A stretch of 64,000 nucleotides of DNA from Acidobacteriaceae bacterium. Lineage in GTDB: Bacteria > Acidobacteriota > Terriglobia > Terriglobales > Acidobacteriaceae. The translations under genes and the position numbers were made by a program. The stretch's first letter is position 1. Every line of letters starts with the position of its first letter. The notes under the pieces were generated by a model that saw nothing but the letters and a program-made list of their open reading frames with translations, ran no database searches and was not told the origin of the DNA. Shown piece by piece: positions 29,399 to 39,671 of this stretch. The stretch is from the NCBI GenBank assembly GCA_003151435.1, contig PLXP01000050.1, forward strand, positions 1-64,000. The letters run 5' to 3'.

Positions 29399-32071
29399 TC
29401 ACTCAGCGCGCAAAGCTGCCACCGGATCAAGGCGTGATGCCTTCAGCGCCGGCAACCAACTTGCCAGGGTCGCAACTGCTGCAAGCAGAAAAAGAGCGAA
29501 CGCGAACGTCGCAGTGTCGTAGGCCTTCAGGCCGAACAGCATCGAGCTTGCAGCTCTTCCAGCGAGCAAAGCAAGAATAGTGCCGAAGATGACGCCAACC
29601 AGCAGCATGGCAGCAGTGTCGCGCATGACAAGCCCGATCACCTGCCGACGTCCTGCGCCGAGCGCGATGCGAATGCCAATCTCGTTCTGGCGGCGGGTGA
29701 TGAAGAAGGAAAGCACTCCGTAAAGGCCGACGACGACGAGCAGGGCAGCGAGCGCGCCGAAGAAGCCGGCAAGCATGGCCATCATACGGTCGCCCACCAG
29801 GTGGTCGCGGATGCCTTGCTGGAAGTCAAAGAACTGCATAATCATGTTGGGATACCTGGCGACGAGGGTTTTGCGCACATCGTCGATAGTTGCCGCGCCG
29901 GCGTTTGTCGAAATCATGATCCCCACACCGGGTCCTTGCGCCGTGACGGGAAACTGCGCGGCGGGCGCGAAGGCCATGGGCGGCGTCGCGTCGCGCAAGT
30001 TGTTGTACTTCGTGTCGGGAATGGTTCCGATGATGCGGTAAGTGCGCTCGGGATATTGAGGTTCGGGCAATACGTGCACCGGCTGGCCAATGGGTGCTGC
30101 GCCGCCGAGATATCTGCGGATAAAAGCCTGGTTGACGATGAGCACGAACGGGGAACTGTTTGTATCTTCCTCAGAAGAGTTGCGACCGGTGAGCAGGGGA
30201 ATGCCCATGGTGGCGAAGAAGCTGGGGCTGGCGTAGGTGAATTTGGAGGCGCCCTGCAGTGTACCCAATTGAATATTGTGTTCCCAACTGCCATCGCTCA
30301 TCGGCGCCAAGGTTGTGCTGCCGGCGTTCTCGACGCCCGGAACGCTGCGAACGAGGTCGACAAGCTGGCGTTTGAACTCGGCTTCGTTTTCAGGTGTGAT
30401 TTTGAGGCTTCCAAAGCCGAAGTACCCGATGGTGATTCCGCTTTCGCGCATTCCGGGGTCGACGGTCATCAGGTTGCGATAACTTCGCACAAACAAGAGC
30501 GCACCGACGAGCAGCACCATCGATACCGCTACCTGGGTGACGACCAGGAAGCGCTGCACCGAAAAACGCTCGCGGCTGCCGAGCGTTCCGCGCACGCCGG
30601 ACTTGAGAGCGGTGTTGGGATCGGCTTTGGTGCCGCGCAGAGCAGGCATGCTGCCGAAGATCATGGCCGTGAGCACAGCGACGCAGGCGGCGAAGACCAG
30701 CACGCGCCAATCGGGATCGATGGAGAGTTGGATGGAGCTCTGGCTGGTGTTGAGCGACGCAACCAATAGGCGGCTCAGCGGCTGCGCGATAGCAACCCCC
30801 AGCGCCGCGCCGGTGAAGGCAAGTAGGCCGCTTTCGATCAGCACTTGGCGCAGCCGGCGGCCGCGCGAGGCTCCGAGAGCAATGCGGATGGCCATCTCGC
30901 GCTGGCGCGTGGTGGCGCGGGCGAGCATAAGGTTGGCGAGATTGGCGCAGGCTATCAGCAACACCAGGCCGGTGATGGCGAGGAGCAATTGCAGAGAGGA
31001 ATCATACGCATTGCGTAAAGCGCTGACGCCGGCGCCGGCCGGATAGACGCCAAGACGGAAGGACATGTAGGTCTTCAAAGCATCCGCGCTGTAACCGATG
31101 GGCGCGGTGCTCTGGAAGATGCCTCCGCTCAAGGCATTGAAATACGCAGACGCACGGTCTATGGTCCATCCCGGTTTGAGACGACCCATGACATTGACAA
31201 TGAAATTCTCGCGACGCGGATTAGGCGGCGTGCAGGTGGGATAGGCAACATCGAACCGGTCACCGACGGAGAGTCCAAAGAAGGATGGAGGCGTGACTCC
31301 GAGCACCTGGACGAGGCGATCTTCGGCGGCCATGGTGGTGTTCGGCGTGATGGGTTGGCTGCCCAGGTGCGACTTCCAGAAGGCATAGCTGACGACCACC
31401 TTGGAAATCTCGCAACTCGATTCATCCTGCGGTTCGATAAGGCGGCCCTGCCACGGAGCTACGCCCAGCACGTTGAAGAATTCGCCTGAGACTTCGATGG
31501 CATTGACCTGCTTGGCATCACTCTGTTTGCCGACCATCATGTGCGTCGAACGCCAGTCGAAGACGCCAGAAAACGGGTCGTGGTGGCGGCGAACCTCTTG
31601 CCACATAGGAATCGTGAACTCAGCGAACTGACCGCTCTTGACGCCAAAGCCGCGATTGCCACCTGCGATGCGCACCTCGGCAAGCTCGCCGGGCGCGGTG
31701 ATAGGCAGGCTGCGCAGGCGAACGGCGTCCACCAATTGAAAGACCGCAGTGTTGGCGCCGATCCCGAGGCTGAGAGTGAGGATGGCCACGAGGGTAAAGC
31801 CCGGGCTCTTCGCGAATCCCCGCAGGGCATAGCGTGCATCGCGAAAAAGACTGTCGAGGCCCGGGGCCGCGTCTTCAGCTTCCACTTTTTCCTTGAATAC
31901 GGCTGGGTTGCCGAAGCGCAGGCGGGCTTCGCGGGTTGCTATTTCTGGGCTCATGCCTCTGCTGATGTTGGCGTCGATGCGCATCTGCATGTGCTCGCGC
32001 AGTTCGTCCTGATTCTCGCGGCAGAGACTGGAGCGATTGCCAAGTGCCCAAATGCGACGAAAGATTCCCAT
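29399..32071 (-). CDS. ABC transporter permease of the acidobacterial ADOP/MacB-like type
   Basis: FTLVAILTLSLGIGANTAVFQLVDAVRLRSLP, ATTRQREMAIRIALGASRGR, RRQNEIGIRIALGAGRR; same architecture as 24436-27147. Confidence 0.9.
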   Translation of the reverse strand: MGIFRRIWALGNRSSLCRENQDELREHMQMRIDANISRGMSPEIATREARLRFGNPAVFKEKVEAEDAAPGLDSLFRDARYALRGFAKSPGFTLVAILTLSLGIGANTAVFQLVDAVRLRSLPITAPGELAEVRIAGGNRGFGVKSGQFAEFTIPMWQEVRRHHDPFSGVFDWRSTHMMVGKQSDAKQVNAIEVSGEFFNVLGVAPWQGRLIEPQDESSCEISKVVVSYAFWKSHLGSQPITPNTTMAAEDRLVQVLGVTPPSFFGLSVGDRFDVAYPTCTPPNPRRENFIVNVMGRLKPGWTIDRASAYFNALSGGIFQSTAPIGYSADALKTYMSFRLGVYPAGAGVSALRNAYDSSLQLLLAITGLVLLIACANLANLMLARATTRQREMAIRIALGASRGRRLRQVLIESGLLAFTGAALGVAIAQPLSRLLVASLNTSQSSIQLSIDPDWRVLVFAACVAVLTAMIFGSMPALRGTKADPNTALKSGVRGTLGSRERFSVQRFLVVTQVAVSMVLLVGALLFVRSYRNLMTVDPGMRESGITIGYFGFGSLKITPENEAEFKRQLVDLVRSVPGVENAGSTTLAPMSDGSWEHNIQLGTLQGASKFTYASPSFFATMGIPLLTGRNSSEEDTNSSPFVLIVNQAFIRRYLGGAAPIGQPVHVLPEPQYPERTYRIIGTIPDTKYNNLRDATPPMAFAPAAQFPVTAQGPGVGIMISTNAGAATIDDVRKTLVARYPNMIMQFFDFQQGIRDHLVGDRMMAMLAGFFGALAALLVVVGLYGVLSFFITRRQNEIGIRIALGAGRRQVIGLVMRDTAAMLLVGVIFGTILALLAGRAASSMLFGLKAYDTATFAFALFLLAAVATLASWLPALKASRLDPVAALRAE

Positions 32072-32079
32072 GCATCACC

Positions 32080-32406
32080 TCATGCAAAGCGCAGAATTGC
32101 CTGAACACCTTTGACGACTTGCTCCCAGTTCTTTTCGCGCAGGGCCAATTGCTTTTTGCCCGCGGCGGTGAGGGCGTAGTACTTTGCCTTGCGGCTGGCC
32201 TCGGTCACTGCCCATTCTGCGCGGACCCAGCCGTTTTGCTCCATGCGATGAAGCGCGGGATAGAGCGAGCCTTCTTCCACATTGAGCAATTCGTCCGATA
32301 CGCGTTCAATGTGCATGGCAATGCCATAGCCGTGCATGGAGCCAAGCTGAGCGATGGATTTCAGAATGAGTAGATCGAGCGCGCCCCGCAGATCATTCTT
32401 TGCCAT
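32080..32406 (-). CDS. PadR-family transcriptional regulator
   Basis: LRGALDLLILKSIAQLGSMHGYGIAMHIERVSDELLNVEEGSLYPALHRMEQNGWVRAEW. Confidence 0.92.
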   Translation of the reverse strand: MAKNDLRGALDLLILKSIAQLGSMHGYGIAMHIERVSDELLNVEEGSLYPALHRMEQNGWVRAEWAVTEASRKAKYYALTAAGKKQLALREKNWEQVVKGVQAILRFA

Positions 32407-33391
32407 AATCTCCTTACCCTAGACATCGATGGGTAAATAGAAATTAGAACTTCTTACCATAGTTGTCAAGGGGAGGCTTTCCTTTTCTGCAGCCTGCGAA
32501 TTCCTCAATACAAGCTCTTCAACTCACGGATCCTTCAACAGCCCTTTCGTGAACCGCTGCAGTCGGTTTAGTAGACGACTTCGCAGTAGAACCGGATCGC
32601 CACTTTGGCTTTGAGAGCACAAAGCGATCCGTGAATCGAATCTAGTGAGATGCAGCCAACATCCTAGAAGAGGAGTACGACTCTCTTACATTCAATTTGT
32701 TGAAAAACCCCATCGTGGGATAGGTCCTGCAAGTCGGCTAGTGTCATGGCATCTGTAAGATGCATCCAGAATTACGGGATGGCCTGGCATTACGGCGTTT
32801 TTCAGGAGTAACTCCTTGAATGCTTGCAACTGGCGCCAAGTTAGGGGCCTACGATCCACCTCTTACGGAAAAACCAAACGTGCATAAAATGGAGAAATTG
32901 CGATCCTGGTTCACGAACTGCCAGGCTCGAGATCGATGGAGTCATCCACTACATTCCTGAAGCGTTGCTTTCAGCCCAAATACTTCTTTATGGTTTCAAA
33001 GGAAACGTGGCTCACCCTCGGCGATCACCCAAAGGCGGGCATACGTTATCACTTCAAAACCGGCCATAGAGAATGACCTGAGACATTAGCTTTCGACCGG
33101 GGCAGTTAGCCTAGGTTGACATGGGTAATGTCTTGAGCAAAGAGAAGCGGGAACACGCCTAGGCTACCTACGCGAAATCACCCCCAAAGTTGCCCCGACT
33201 TGTTCTGCTGCGGGCGTATGGCGTGAACTTTAGGGTTCTGAATGGTTGGTCGGCATTTCGGAAGTAATCACTCTCTGGACTGTGCGAACGCACCCGTTAC
33301 ACGGTTATGCCGCCACCCAGAACAGCGGAATCCCGCCACAGGATGAGTTGCAATGGAGGCCGCATCATCCCTGTTGCAGGTGAACCCGAAA

Positions 33392-33724
33392 TCAGGCCGC
33401 TTTGACGGCAATGCGGGCAGAGCGGGAGTTTGGCTTGGACTTGATGACGATCTCTATGTCTTGCCCGAGTGCCACGAGGAAGTGCATCAAGCGCTCGACG
33501 GAAAAGCCTTCCAGTTTGTAATTCAGTAGGGCGGAGACCTTCGGCTGGTTGATGCCGAGCGCTGTCGCAACCTCAACCTGCGTGAGCCTCTGCCGTTCGA
33601 CAATCAGGTTGAGGGCGGCTCCGAGCCGGGCCTTCGTATCGAGTTCCGCCGCATCCGGAAGTCTCATATCAGCAAAGACGTTGCCGCTGCTGCGAATGAT
33701 TTGCTTTTGGACACCCTTAGCCAT
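33392..33724 (-). CDS. XRE-family antitoxin, HigA-like
   Basis: SSGNVFADMRLPDAAELDTKARLGAALNLIVERQRLTQVEVATALGINQPKVSALLNYKLEGFSVERLMHFLVALGQDIEIVIK; partner of the upstream frameshifted toxin. Confidence 0.85.
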   Translation of the reverse strand: MAKGVQKQIIRSSGNVFADMRLPDAAELDTKARLGAALNLIVERQRLTQVEVATALGINQPKVSALLNYKLEGFSVERLMHFLVALGQDIEIVIKSKPNSRSARIAVKAA

Positions 33725-34072
33725 ACCTCTCCTCGTAATCCCTCTGCGCCAACTTCAAACGCTCCTTAACCAAAACGACGTCGGATTGTGGGGTTGCAAT
33801 TCCATGCGCTGACCTCTTCTGAAAGGCGTGTAGAACATAGATGGCATTTGTGAAACGAACGGTGTAGAGCGCCCTGTACGTGTCTCCGTCATGGTCTTTG
33901 ACGATCTCCAGAATTCCGGGCCCTTCGCCGTTCCACGGTTTCGGCGACGGATGCTTTCCGTCGTATTGAGCCGCACGGAGAGCGAAGCCAACAGAAGCCT
34001 GAACTCCGATGGAAATCGAGTAATGTCCTTGAGCGACGATCCAATCCAGAAGAGAGGATTGTCATCCGGCAC
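33717..34072 (-). pseudogene. HigB-like (phage Gp49/RelE-like) toxin, frameshifted
   Basis: Frame from GTG 34072: VPDDNPLFWIGSSLKDITRFPSEFR; after a 1-nt shift near 33996-34000 the family-like sequence resumes ASVGFALRAAQYDGKHPSPKPWNGEGPGILEIVKDHDGDTYRALYTVRFTNAIYVLHAFQKRSAHGIATPQSDVVLVKERLKLAQRDYEERYG and stops at 33717, overlapping the antitoxin start. Confidence 0.8.
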
Positions 34073-34090
34073 AAGCTTTCGTGTTGTTAT

Positions 34091-34110
34091 TTATCCCATT
34101 TATGGGATAA
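34091..34110. promoter_or_regulatory. palindromic operator of the HigBA-like locus
   Basis: TTATCCCAT-tt-ATGGGATAA, perfect 9-bp arms, 18 nt upstream of the toxin start. Confidence 0.65.
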
Positions 34111-34324
34111 TCCCGCCAAGCGAAACCGGTTATCAGGTCAAATCTGTCGCAGAAGACCATCGAAGCCAACGAATGACCATGGTTATAAGTGGGTAGTCGG
34201 CCAGCAGGATCTGACGTGAGCCGGATTACGTCAGGTCCGACTGGGCGGTTTTACAGGCCCGACGAGCCGAGGAGCTGGTGGCATCCAGTGATAGAGATTT
34301 CACGCTCTCGACGCCCACTCTCAC

Positions 34325-35584
34325 TCATTGTTTGCGCTGCGCCATTTTCAGATCCTCATGCTCGAACGCTGAAGCCATGCGGTCGATCTCGGTTTTACCG
34401 AGGCCGCGCCGCACGGCTTCTTCGCGCCACTTCGAGACGACATTGCCGACCTGTTTTGCAATATCGCGGGCCTTGCCGTCGTCCAGTTCGAAATACCCCG
34501 CAACTTCCAGGGCCAGAGCGAGAGACGCCGTGTTGTCATCCTCGTTGATCGCCGTGCTGAGGATGCGCGGCTTGATGTCGGTCGGCACGGGGTTAAGGTC
34601 ATAGGCTGGCGAGAGACGCCAGCCCTCCTGCCCCGCATAGAGAAAGCCGTGATTGCGCAAATGGTCGTCCGTGTTGGAAATCAGAATATTGAACACCAGC
34701 CGCCGCCAGAGCGCCTCCATGTCGGCTTTCGGCGCGGCCCCGTGCTGACGCAGCGCGTCGACAATTTCCAGATAGCTCCGGCCTTCGTTGTCTTTTGACC
34801 CCAGCATGCTCATGGCGGAGAGAAACGGAATTCGCTGCTTGCCTTCACGGTCAAAGCGCCGCACCAGAAGCACGGGTTTTTTGGATATGGTCTCGATGCG
34901 GCTTTCCGGCACGGCGATGCCGGCTTTTGTTGCCAGCGCAAGGGCGACCGCTTCCCATAACACTGTGTTGATTTCATCGTCCTTGCGCGGGAATTTCGCA
35001 ATCGCGAGATGGCCGTCCTTTTCAATGACAGAGGCCTTCGGGCGCGCGCCGCCGAGCGATGATCCTGGCGCGAACAGCAGGCGCAGATCCTCCTCGGTGT
35101 CCTTGTCCTCCATGACGTGTTCCGCTGCGGAAAGGAGTTTCGGCAGCTCGACAAATGGCGGGATACGTTTGACTCCCTCCTCGCGCAGGAACGAGCCGCC
35201 CTCATGTTCAGCAAAGCGCAGCGCGCCCTGTCGCGCCTCGTCATCCACGAGCAGCAGAAAGTCGATCTCCTGAAGCGTGCGCGGCGCCGTCCCCTCGCGT
35301 TCTGCGCGGCGTCGTTCCATGCGGCGCATCAGAGCGCGTCCCCACCGGTCCGGCGCCGAGTCGCCGATGGCGCCGAACATCGGCGTATCTGCCGGCGTGT
35401 GAAACGGGCCGGGACCCAACTGCAGCGCCGGCTCCAGCGAGAACCGCGCGGGATGCTGCAGCCAGCCCTCGTCGTATTCGAAGGTGGCGCTTTCCTTGTT
35501 CTTGCGGACGCGGGCCCACAGGCGCCCCATCAGATGGGGAACGCCGTCCAGGTCCACGTATACAAGGGTTTCCTTGTCCATCAC
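34325..35584 (-). CDS. hipA: HipA-type serine/threonine kinase toxin
   Basis: GDSAPDRWGRALM, LLFAPGSSLGGARPKASV, AIAKFPRKDDEINTVLWEAVALALA, LVFNILISNTDDHLRNHGFLY, SPAYDLNPVP. Confidence 0.92.
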   Translation of the reverse strand: MMDKETLVYVDLDGVPHLMGRLWARVRKNKESATFEYDEGWLQHPARFSLEPALQLGPGPFHTPADTPMFGAIGDSAPDRWGRALMRRMERRRAEREGTAPRTLQEIDFLLLVDDEARQGALRFAEHEGGSFLREEGVKRIPPFVELPKLLSAAEHVMEDKDTEEDLRLLFAPGSSLGGARPKASVIEKDGHLAIAKFPRKDDEINTVLWEAVALALATKAGIAVPESRIETISKKPVLLVRRFDREGKQRIPFLSAMSMLGSKDNEGRSYLEIVDALRQHGAAPKADMEALWRRLVFNILISNTDDHLRNHGFLYAGQEGWRLSPAYDLNPVPTDIKPRILSTAINEDDNTASLALALEVAGYFELDDGKARDIAKQVGNVVSKWREEAVRRGLGKTEIDRMASAFEHEDLKMAQRKQ

Positions 35585-35925
35585 TTATCCTTCGTGTGTT
35601 TCTGCTTGCGCGCAACACGGATGCGTTGCGGCAGATGTTCCTCTTCGAGCTGCAGGCCCACCGGGTCGTTATTCGGAGCGACCAGATCGGCCAGGCGGTC
35701 CGCCATGCCCAGTACAAAAAGGATCGTGGCGTATATCCCGATCGCGACACCGGGATCGCCCTTTTCAATCTTGACCAGGGTGGTGCGGCTTATCGACGCG
35801 CGCTGCGCCGCGATAGCCGCCGGAATGCGCCGCCGCCGCCGGGCGTCACGAATGTCGCGGCCGAGCTTTCGCAGCGCGTTCTTGACCGGTATGGGCAATA
35901 CCACGGATGATCTGCTGGTTCTCAT
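35581..35925 (-). CDS. hipB: HipB-type XRE antitoxin
   Basis: HTH segment RKLGRDIRDARRRRRIPAAIAAQRASISRTTLVKIEKGDPGVAIGIYATILFVLGM; 4-nt overlap with hipA. Confidence 0.85.
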   Translation of the reverse strand: MRTSRSSVVLPIPVKNALRKLGRDIRDARRRRRIPAAIAAQRASISRTTLVKIEKGDPGVAIGIYATILFVLGMADRLADLVAPNNDPVGLQLEEEHLPQRIRVARKQKHTKDK

Positions 35926-35958
35926 ATTTAGTGTCCGTACTTATGGTCGTTAATAGGT

Positions 35959-35984
35959 TTAACGTACATCATTATGAACGTTAA
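35959..35984. promoter_or_regulatory. palindromic operator upstream of hipBA
   Basis: TTAACGTACATCATTATGAACGTTAA, imperfect 26-nt palindrome (4 mismatched positions); a further similar half site (cttatggtcgttaat) lies just before it. Confidence 0.6.
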
Positions 35985-36246
35985 GTCAACCAATCGACTT
36001 TTTCGGGCGCTCGCCATCGCCCTTCCTGATATATCGGAACCCGTGCCTTCGAGTGGGTGCGATGAGGGTGTTTGCAGAGAGGCGGCTTCAGGGATACGGC
36101 GAGCGGTGGTCGCACGGCGGACTGGCCAAGATAAAGTAGTTTTCCGGGAGCTATCGGTCCGCGCCGGCTGCTTCGTTCCAACTCCTATCCATCCATTTCG
36201 GACTAGGCGAATCCCTTAACGCCGAGATGCGCACGGGTGCGATATC

Positions 36247-37806
36247 TCAAGCAAACTGTATCTTGAACGTGACTGCGTGCTCGCTGGGCCACGTGCTGGG
36301 CGAGGCGATGATTAGCCCGTCGTCTGTCTGCTTCCATCGCAGCCTCTCGGGAAGACCCAGCAATTCGACGTGGCTGACCTTGCGGTGCTCAAGCCCGTGT
36401 GAGGGTGCCAGGGAGACAATTCGTGTTTCGGTCGCGTTGTGGCCCATTGCGAACGCATACAACACGCCGCCTTTTGTGGTGAACCGAATGTCGGCGCCCG
36501 TCAGATCCGTACGCTTATTCTCGTTAAAGTGTTCCGGGGTGCCGTTCATGCCGCCACCGGATTCTGTCTTCTTAATTCCCGGACCCTCCCCATACACCTT
36601 CCATGGCCGCGTTGCGTAGATCCCTTCCGAATTCACCTTCATCCACGCGGTAATGTCATCCAGAATTCTGAGTTCCTCATCGTCGGGCATGCCACTTGCC
36701 GGCAGTGGGATGTTCAGAAGGAGATTGCCGTTACGGCTAACAACATCGACCAGAAGATCGAGTACGGTCTTCGGTCGCTTGTAGGTGGCGCCCCGCTTGT
36801 AATGCCAGTCTCCGATGCACGTGTCAGTCTGGAAAGGGTGAAGTTCAATGTCGTCCACGACCCCGCGCTCGACGTCCAGCGTGCATGCACCTGTCACGCA
36901 TTCGCTGCGCTGTTTCGCGGTATAAACCACGTCCAGGCTTCCCTTGTGCCAGCGAAGGCTTTGGTTGTAGTAGTGGGCGACTAATGACCGGCCCCAGCGG
37001 CCGAACGGAATCGGACCATCTTCGTAGTACAAGTCCGGCTGGTGCTGATCAATCAGGTCTTGAGCGCGCAGGAACCATTCGCGTTTCCATGCTTCGCTTT
37101 CGTTGCCCTGCTCGGCCCAGGGTTCGCCGCCAGGCGCGTGCGGCGGGAAATACAAGTCGTAGTTGGCAAGGTCTGTACCATCGTAATGGACTCCGGCGTA
37201 TTGGCCCTGCTTGTCGGCGCCTTTGTTGGTGGTCCACCAGTTGTAGCTCGCCCAGACGTGCTCGCTGACTCCGAAGCGGAGGCCGGCTTCGCGCGCTGCC
37301 TGCCGCCACTCGCCTACTATGTCTCGCTTCGGCCCCATCTTCACCGAGTTCCAGCGGTGGCCTCGCGAGTTCCAAAGGTCGAAGTTGTCGCAATGGACGC
37401 CCATGCTGACGAAGTACTTGGCGCCGGCCGCGGAATAGCGTTGAATGAGCGCAGCAGGGGCAAACGCTTCCGCTTTCCATAGCGGAATCGTGTCTTTATA
37501 CCCAAACTTCGAGGGATGACCATACGTCTTCAAATGGTACTCATATTGCGGGCTGCCCTCCATGTACATGTTACGGGCATACCAATCGCCGTCGCCAATC
37601 GCGGAGCTTGGCCCCCAATGCGCCCAGATTCCGAACTTCGCGTCCCGAAACCACTCTGGGCATTGGAACGATTCGAACGACCCATCCGGTGAATACGGCC
37701 CCGAGGCTATGGGAATGTCGCTCGCTGGGAGGCCTGCGCCGCGGACCGCCCTGGCCGCCGCTAATCCGGCGGCTGCTTTGAAGAAACTTCTGCGGGACGT
37801 TGTCAT
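36247..37806 (-). CDS. GH29 alpha-L-fucosidase with Tat leader
   Basis: MTTSRRSFFKAAAGLAAA; WFRDAKFGIWAHWGPSSAIGDGDWYARNMY, YFVSMGVHCDNFDLWNSRGHRWN. Confidence 0.87.
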   Translation of the reverse strand: MTTSRRSFFKAAAGLAAARAVRGAGLPASDIPIASGPYSPDGSFESFQCPEWFRDAKFGIWAHWGPSSAIGDGDWYARNMYMEGSPQYEYHLKTYGHPSKFGYKDTIPLWKAEAFAPAALIQRYSAAGAKYFVSMGVHCDNFDLWNSRGHRWNSVKMGPKRDIVGEWRQAAREAGLRFGVSEHVWASYNWWTTNKGADKQGQYAGVHYDGTDLANYDLYFPPHAPGGEPWAEQGNESEAWKREWFLRAQDLIDQHQPDLYYEDGPIPFGRWGRSLVAHYYNQSLRWHKGSLDVVYTAKQRSECVTGACTLDVERGVVDDIELHPFQTDTCIGDWHYKRGATYKRPKTVLDLLVDVVSRNGNLLLNIPLPASGMPDDEELRILDDITAWMKVNSEGIYATRPWKVYGEGPGIKKTESGGGMNGTPEHFNENKRTDLTGADIRFTTKGGVLYAFAMGHNATETRIVSLAPSHGLEHRKVSHVELLGLPERLRWKQTDDGLIIASPSTWPSEHAVTFKIQFA

Positions 37807-38619
37807 GGGTTCCCCCCTTCATTCCAAACTTCAGAATCTCACTTTCAAGAGCATGATCCGATAAGCAATATCGCCGTAGCCCTGCAAACCTGCACTTTGG
37901 GTTTGATGAAGCAGGTCCTGCAACGGTAATGAAATGCTGACATGCGCCAAGGCTGAGCCCAATGATCGGGCACATCGGCAAGATCAGTAACAAGAAGTCG
38001 GCATCTCGCAAGGTTTCCAGAAGCAGACGTCGACCGCGTTGAGTTTATCAACTTTTCGGCACACCGACGGCCCATCGGAAGCGGGCTGTACGGACGACTG
38101 ACTGCAACGCTGAATTGGGTCTGCTGATGGCCAGTCAGTCTAACGGAAGCGCACCGTGCCACGGTCGCTGATATCAGCTGGAGAGTCGTCGCCGGGGCAT
38201 GGAACAAGAGAGCCGGCCCAGTCTCTCATGTTCGTGCATTCAGCCAAGCGCCCGAGAAACGTTTTTTCCCGGGCACTGGTACATGGCTGTGCTTCATCAA
38301 CGACGCTGGCTTACCCTTTCAATGTCTCAGTGCGGATCAGATGTCCGGGGGTGTTCAGATTTTCTATGAGGCATTTTCTGCTTTAAAGCGTGAAAGGGCG
38401 AAATAACGAAAGAACGACATGACGTTTGCCCGCAAGAACGATAGCCAGATTTCTACACGACTGTTGGGACCGGGCCTATTTGGGGCGATGGGATCTTGCG
38501 CGCCCGCGCTGTTTCCCGACGATGGTATGAGCAAACCTGGACGATTGGCCACGAGGTCCTCCTTCTGATACTGGTCATTGTGGCTTCAATCAAGAGGCAT
38601 AGGCCAGCCCTGTCCACGT

Positions 38620-39066
38620 TCAGGCGTATGCCATTTCCCGCTGCGGCTCGATCTCCACCTTCGTGTGCAGCCGCACGTTCAGCGCGTCCAGGACCTTAAT
38701 GGCGCGCTCCAGCGTGATCCCAAAATACTCATTTCGCTCATCACGGGAGACTTGCGACTCATGCACATCGAGGCGCCTCGCCAGCTCGCGCTGGGACATC
38801 CCCTGGGCAATGCGAATCGAGATGAGCAGATGCCCGAGGCCGCGCAGGTTCTCCAGCTCCTCGAATTCACCCCGCTTGAGACGCTCATAGCTCTCGACCT
38901 CTTCCTTAAGCTGAAGGTGAAACGACTCCATCGGATCGATGACTCGCTTAATCTCCTCGTCGGAAAGGCCGGTTTCCTTCAGCCGCGCCCGATGCTCGGT
39001 GAGCCGGTTTCGCTCATCTGCGAGCCGGGCCGATGCTTCCTGGTACTCAGTCTCGTTGCGAATCAT
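38620..39066 (-). CDS. XRE-family HTH regulator/antitoxin-like protein
   Basis: IAQGMSQRELARRLDVHESQVSRDERNEYFGITLERAIKVLDALNVRL preceded by coiled-coil; start MIRNETEY 2 nt after the upstream gene stop. Confidence 0.8.
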   Translation of the reverse strand: MIRNETEYQEASARLADERNRLTEHRARLKETGLSDEEIKRVIDPMESFHLQLKEEVESYERLKRGEFEELENLRGLGHLLISIRIAQGMSQRELARRLDVHESQVSRDERNEYFGITLERAIKVLDALNVRLHTKVEIEPQREMAYA

Positions 39067-39068
39067 GG

Positions 39069-39635
39069 CTATCCTCCATAGTTGATTTTGACGATACCCC
39101 TCGGCTTGCCGTTTCGACGGCACTGGCGAAAGGCTGAGGGGAATTCCAGTTCGTTCCCATATTTGTCGAGAATCCCGCTGCCTACGCCCAGCCCCGGCAC
39201 ATGCGGATACAGTTCGACGCGGTACTGATGCCACATAGGCAGTTGCTTCTTGGGGTATCCCGGGTATGGCCTGCGTGAAGCGGGGTCCCAGGTCCAGACT
39301 TTGTATGGGTCCAGCAGATTGAGCTTGCGGGTCAATTCGCCGGTGATCAGGTCTTTCAGGTCGCACACGAAATACCCGTCTATGTCATTGGGATGGTCCT
39401 TGTCCTCGGCGAACGATCCGTCCGCGTAGATGTCACGGATACCGACCTGCCATAGCTGCCGCGCGAGAATTTCGAGGTTTTCGACGAGCATCTCACGCCA
39501 GGTCGAATCCCACGCCGAATTTCCCCCTGGCCCCGGTCCCCTGACAAGCACCGACTGCCGGAGATCCGCGAGGGAAATCTCGTAATCGCCCGGAGGAAGG
39601 AGGCCATCCTGATCGAAGGGGGGAATCGCTGTCAT
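39069..39635 (-). CDS. nucleotidyltransferase-like protein (DUF6932-like)
   Basis: DIYADGSFAEDKDHPNDIDGYFVCDL resembles an NTase GS...DxD motif; coupled to downstream XRE gene. Confidence 0.6.
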   Translation of the reverse strand: MTAIPPFDQDGLLPPGDYEISLADLRQSVLVRGPGPGGNSAWDSTWREMLVENLEILARQLWQVGIRDIYADGSFAEDKDHPNDIDGYFVCDLKDLITGELTRKLNLLDPYKVWTWDPASRRPYPGYPKKQLPMWHQYRVELYPHVPGLGVGSGILDKYGNELEFPSAFRQCRRNGKPRGIVKINYGG

Positions 39636-39671
39636 GTCTACCGCTCTGCCACACATGACACACTAGACTAC

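Noticed and set aside
29801-30769. 322-aa plus-strand ORF
   Set aside because: Antisense shadow of the second ADOP permease.
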